NCBI GenBank assembly: GCA_009778375.1
Contig: WRJW01000137.1
Location: forward strand, 1 to 6,182
DNA: 6,182 nt
Reading direction: 5' to 3'
Source: Bacteroidota bacterium
GTDB lineage: Bacteria; Bacteroidota; Bacteroidia; Bacteroidales; UBA932
Below are positions 5,484 to 6,182 of the stretch, piece after piece; position 1 is the stretch's first letter; every line of letters starts with the position of its first letter. A model generated the notes under the pieces. The model made no database searches. It saw only the letters and a list, made by a program, of their open reading frames with translations, and was not told the origin of the DNA. Both the position numbers and the translations under genes were made by a program.

Positions 5484-6182
5484 TTATTTCAGCGACAAAA
5501 TAAAAGCGTACTGCAACGCCGTAGATCTGAGTCGTTCAAATCGTCCGGAGGCTCCCCCGTGGCCTACGTTCATGTTGCAGTCCAAATACAACACGTTTTG
5601 ATCGGTCTTGCAGGCACGCAGTTTGGCTACCCATTTGGCCGGCTCCCAATATTGCACCTGAGAATCCCAAAAACCGGTAGTAACCAATAGATTGGGGTAA
5701 TTTTGAGCGATCACCTGATCGTAGGGAGAGTACGAGAGCATATAATCGTAATATTCTTCTTTAGAAGGGTCGCCCCACTCATCCCATTCAAAAGTGGTAA
5801 GGGGAATAGAGGCGTCCAACATGGTAGAAACCACATCAACAAAAGGTACTCCGGCAATCACGCCTTTGTAGAGTTCAGGCGCCATATTTACAATCGCACC
5901 CATCAATAATCCCCCCGCGCTGGCGCCCTGGGCAAAGAGGCCGGCAGGAGAAGTATACTGTTCGGCTATCAAAAAACGGGCGCAATCGTTAAAATCGGTA
6001 AAGGTATTTTTCTTGTTGAGCAATTTGCCCTCTTCGTACCATACCCGTCCCAATTCGCTGCCACCGCGAATATGGGCAATAGCATACGCAAAACCTCTGT
6101 CTAACAGGCTTATAACATTACTGTTAAAAGAAGGGTTGGTAGAACTGCCGTAAGAACCGTAGGCATAAAGCAATAACTTTCC
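5484..6182 (-). CDS. ptrB: Oligopeptidase B-like serine peptidase (S9A), C-terminal part (cut by window edge)
   Basis: The frame enters at the right edge ([12 protein letters not shown]) and ends at TAA 5486-5484, giving 232 residues; a full enzyme is about 680-720, so the beta-propeller and N-terminus lie outside. The alpha/beta-hydrolase catalytic domain is complete: nucleophile Ser in GASAGG (codon 5921-5919), Asp in [14 protein letters not shown] (5666-5664) and His in [10 protein letters not shown] (5561-5559), in the standard order. [17 protein letters not shown] is the S9A signature region. The segment [12 protein letters not shown] keeps the acidic residues (E and D for the E/E pair) that in oligopeptidase B bind Arg/Lys at P1, which favours oligopeptidase B over prolyl oligopeptidase. 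It therefore likely cleaves short peptides after basic residues. Whether it is exported cannot be judged without the N-terminus. It converges on the M61 gene with a 6-bp gap and no clear terminator hairpin. A TTG near 6173 is internal, not the start. Confidence 0.93.
   Translation of the reverse strand, partial: GKLLLYAYGSYGSSTNPSFNSNVISLLDRGFAYAIAHIRGGSELGRVWYEEGKLLNKKNTFTDFNDCARFLIAEQYTSPAGLFAQGASAGGLLMGAIVNMAPELYKGVIAGVPFVDVVSTMLDASIPLTTFEWDEWGDPSKEEYYDYMLSYSPYDQVIAQNYPNLLVTTGFWDSQVQYWEPAKWVAKLRACKTDQNVLYLDCNMNVGHGGASGRFERLRSTALQYAFILSLK

Noticed and set aside
5455..5490. Possible bidirectional terminator at the convergent junction
   Set aside because: Only a 5-bp ATAAG/CTTAT stem with a loop of about 21 bases can be drawn, with no GC-rich stem. 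The T-run (5470-5475) alone is not enough.
6171..6173. TTG at 6173 as start of the S9A gene
   Set aside because: The frame stays open to the window edge, and the residues before it (GKL) continue the family's [10 protein letters not shown] strand, so the true start is outside the window.

Overview
The window looks like ordinary chromosomal DNA from a member of the Bacteroidota. The clues are two TAnnTTTG-type -7 promoter elements in the only real intergenic region, little Shine-Dalgarno sequence before most starts, secreted proteins with the Bacteroidota-style 'FAQ'/'AAQ' signal-peptide ends, and the protein families present. GC content looks intermediate (roughly the high 40s percent by eye). 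I cannot name a genus. There are six protein genes, two of them cut by the window edges. I see no RNA genes, insertion sequences, CRISPR arrays or long repeats, and no gene-free stretch longer than about 55 bases.

Left block (minus strand, 2382 down to 1). Three tightly packed genes read leftward: a SAM-dependent O-methyltransferase-like protein (2382-1282), a SagB/ThcOx-type FMN oxidoreductase with a lipoprotein-like signal peptide (1262-501), and the N-terminal 159 residues of a class I/II PLP-dependent aminotransferase (479 to beyond base 1). The gaps are 19 and 21 bp, so this is very probably one operon. A methyltransferase, a flavin oxidase and an aminotransferase would fit small-molecule tailoring, but no scaffold-building gene is visible, so the product is unknown.

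Middle (2383-2437). A 55-bp divergent promoter region holds back-to-back -7 elements and an AT-rich palindrome between them.

Right block (plus strand 2438-5477, then minus strand 6182-5484). Two secreted metallopeptidases, M28 (carboxypeptidase Q-like) and M61 (glycyl-aminopeptidase-like), overlap by 11 bp and form a second operon. They converge, with a 6-bp gap, on the C-terminal 232 residues of an S9A oligopeptidase B. The three enzymes together suggest a peptide-degradation block: oligopeptidase B cuts after basic residues and the metallopeptidases trim the ends.

The points most worth a second look are the methyltransferase without the usual catalytic histidine, the exported SagB-type enzyme, the M61 protein lacking the usual C-terminal PDZ domain, and the compact divergent promoter with its start-codon ambiguity. 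I did not find convincing evidence of an entirely new system.
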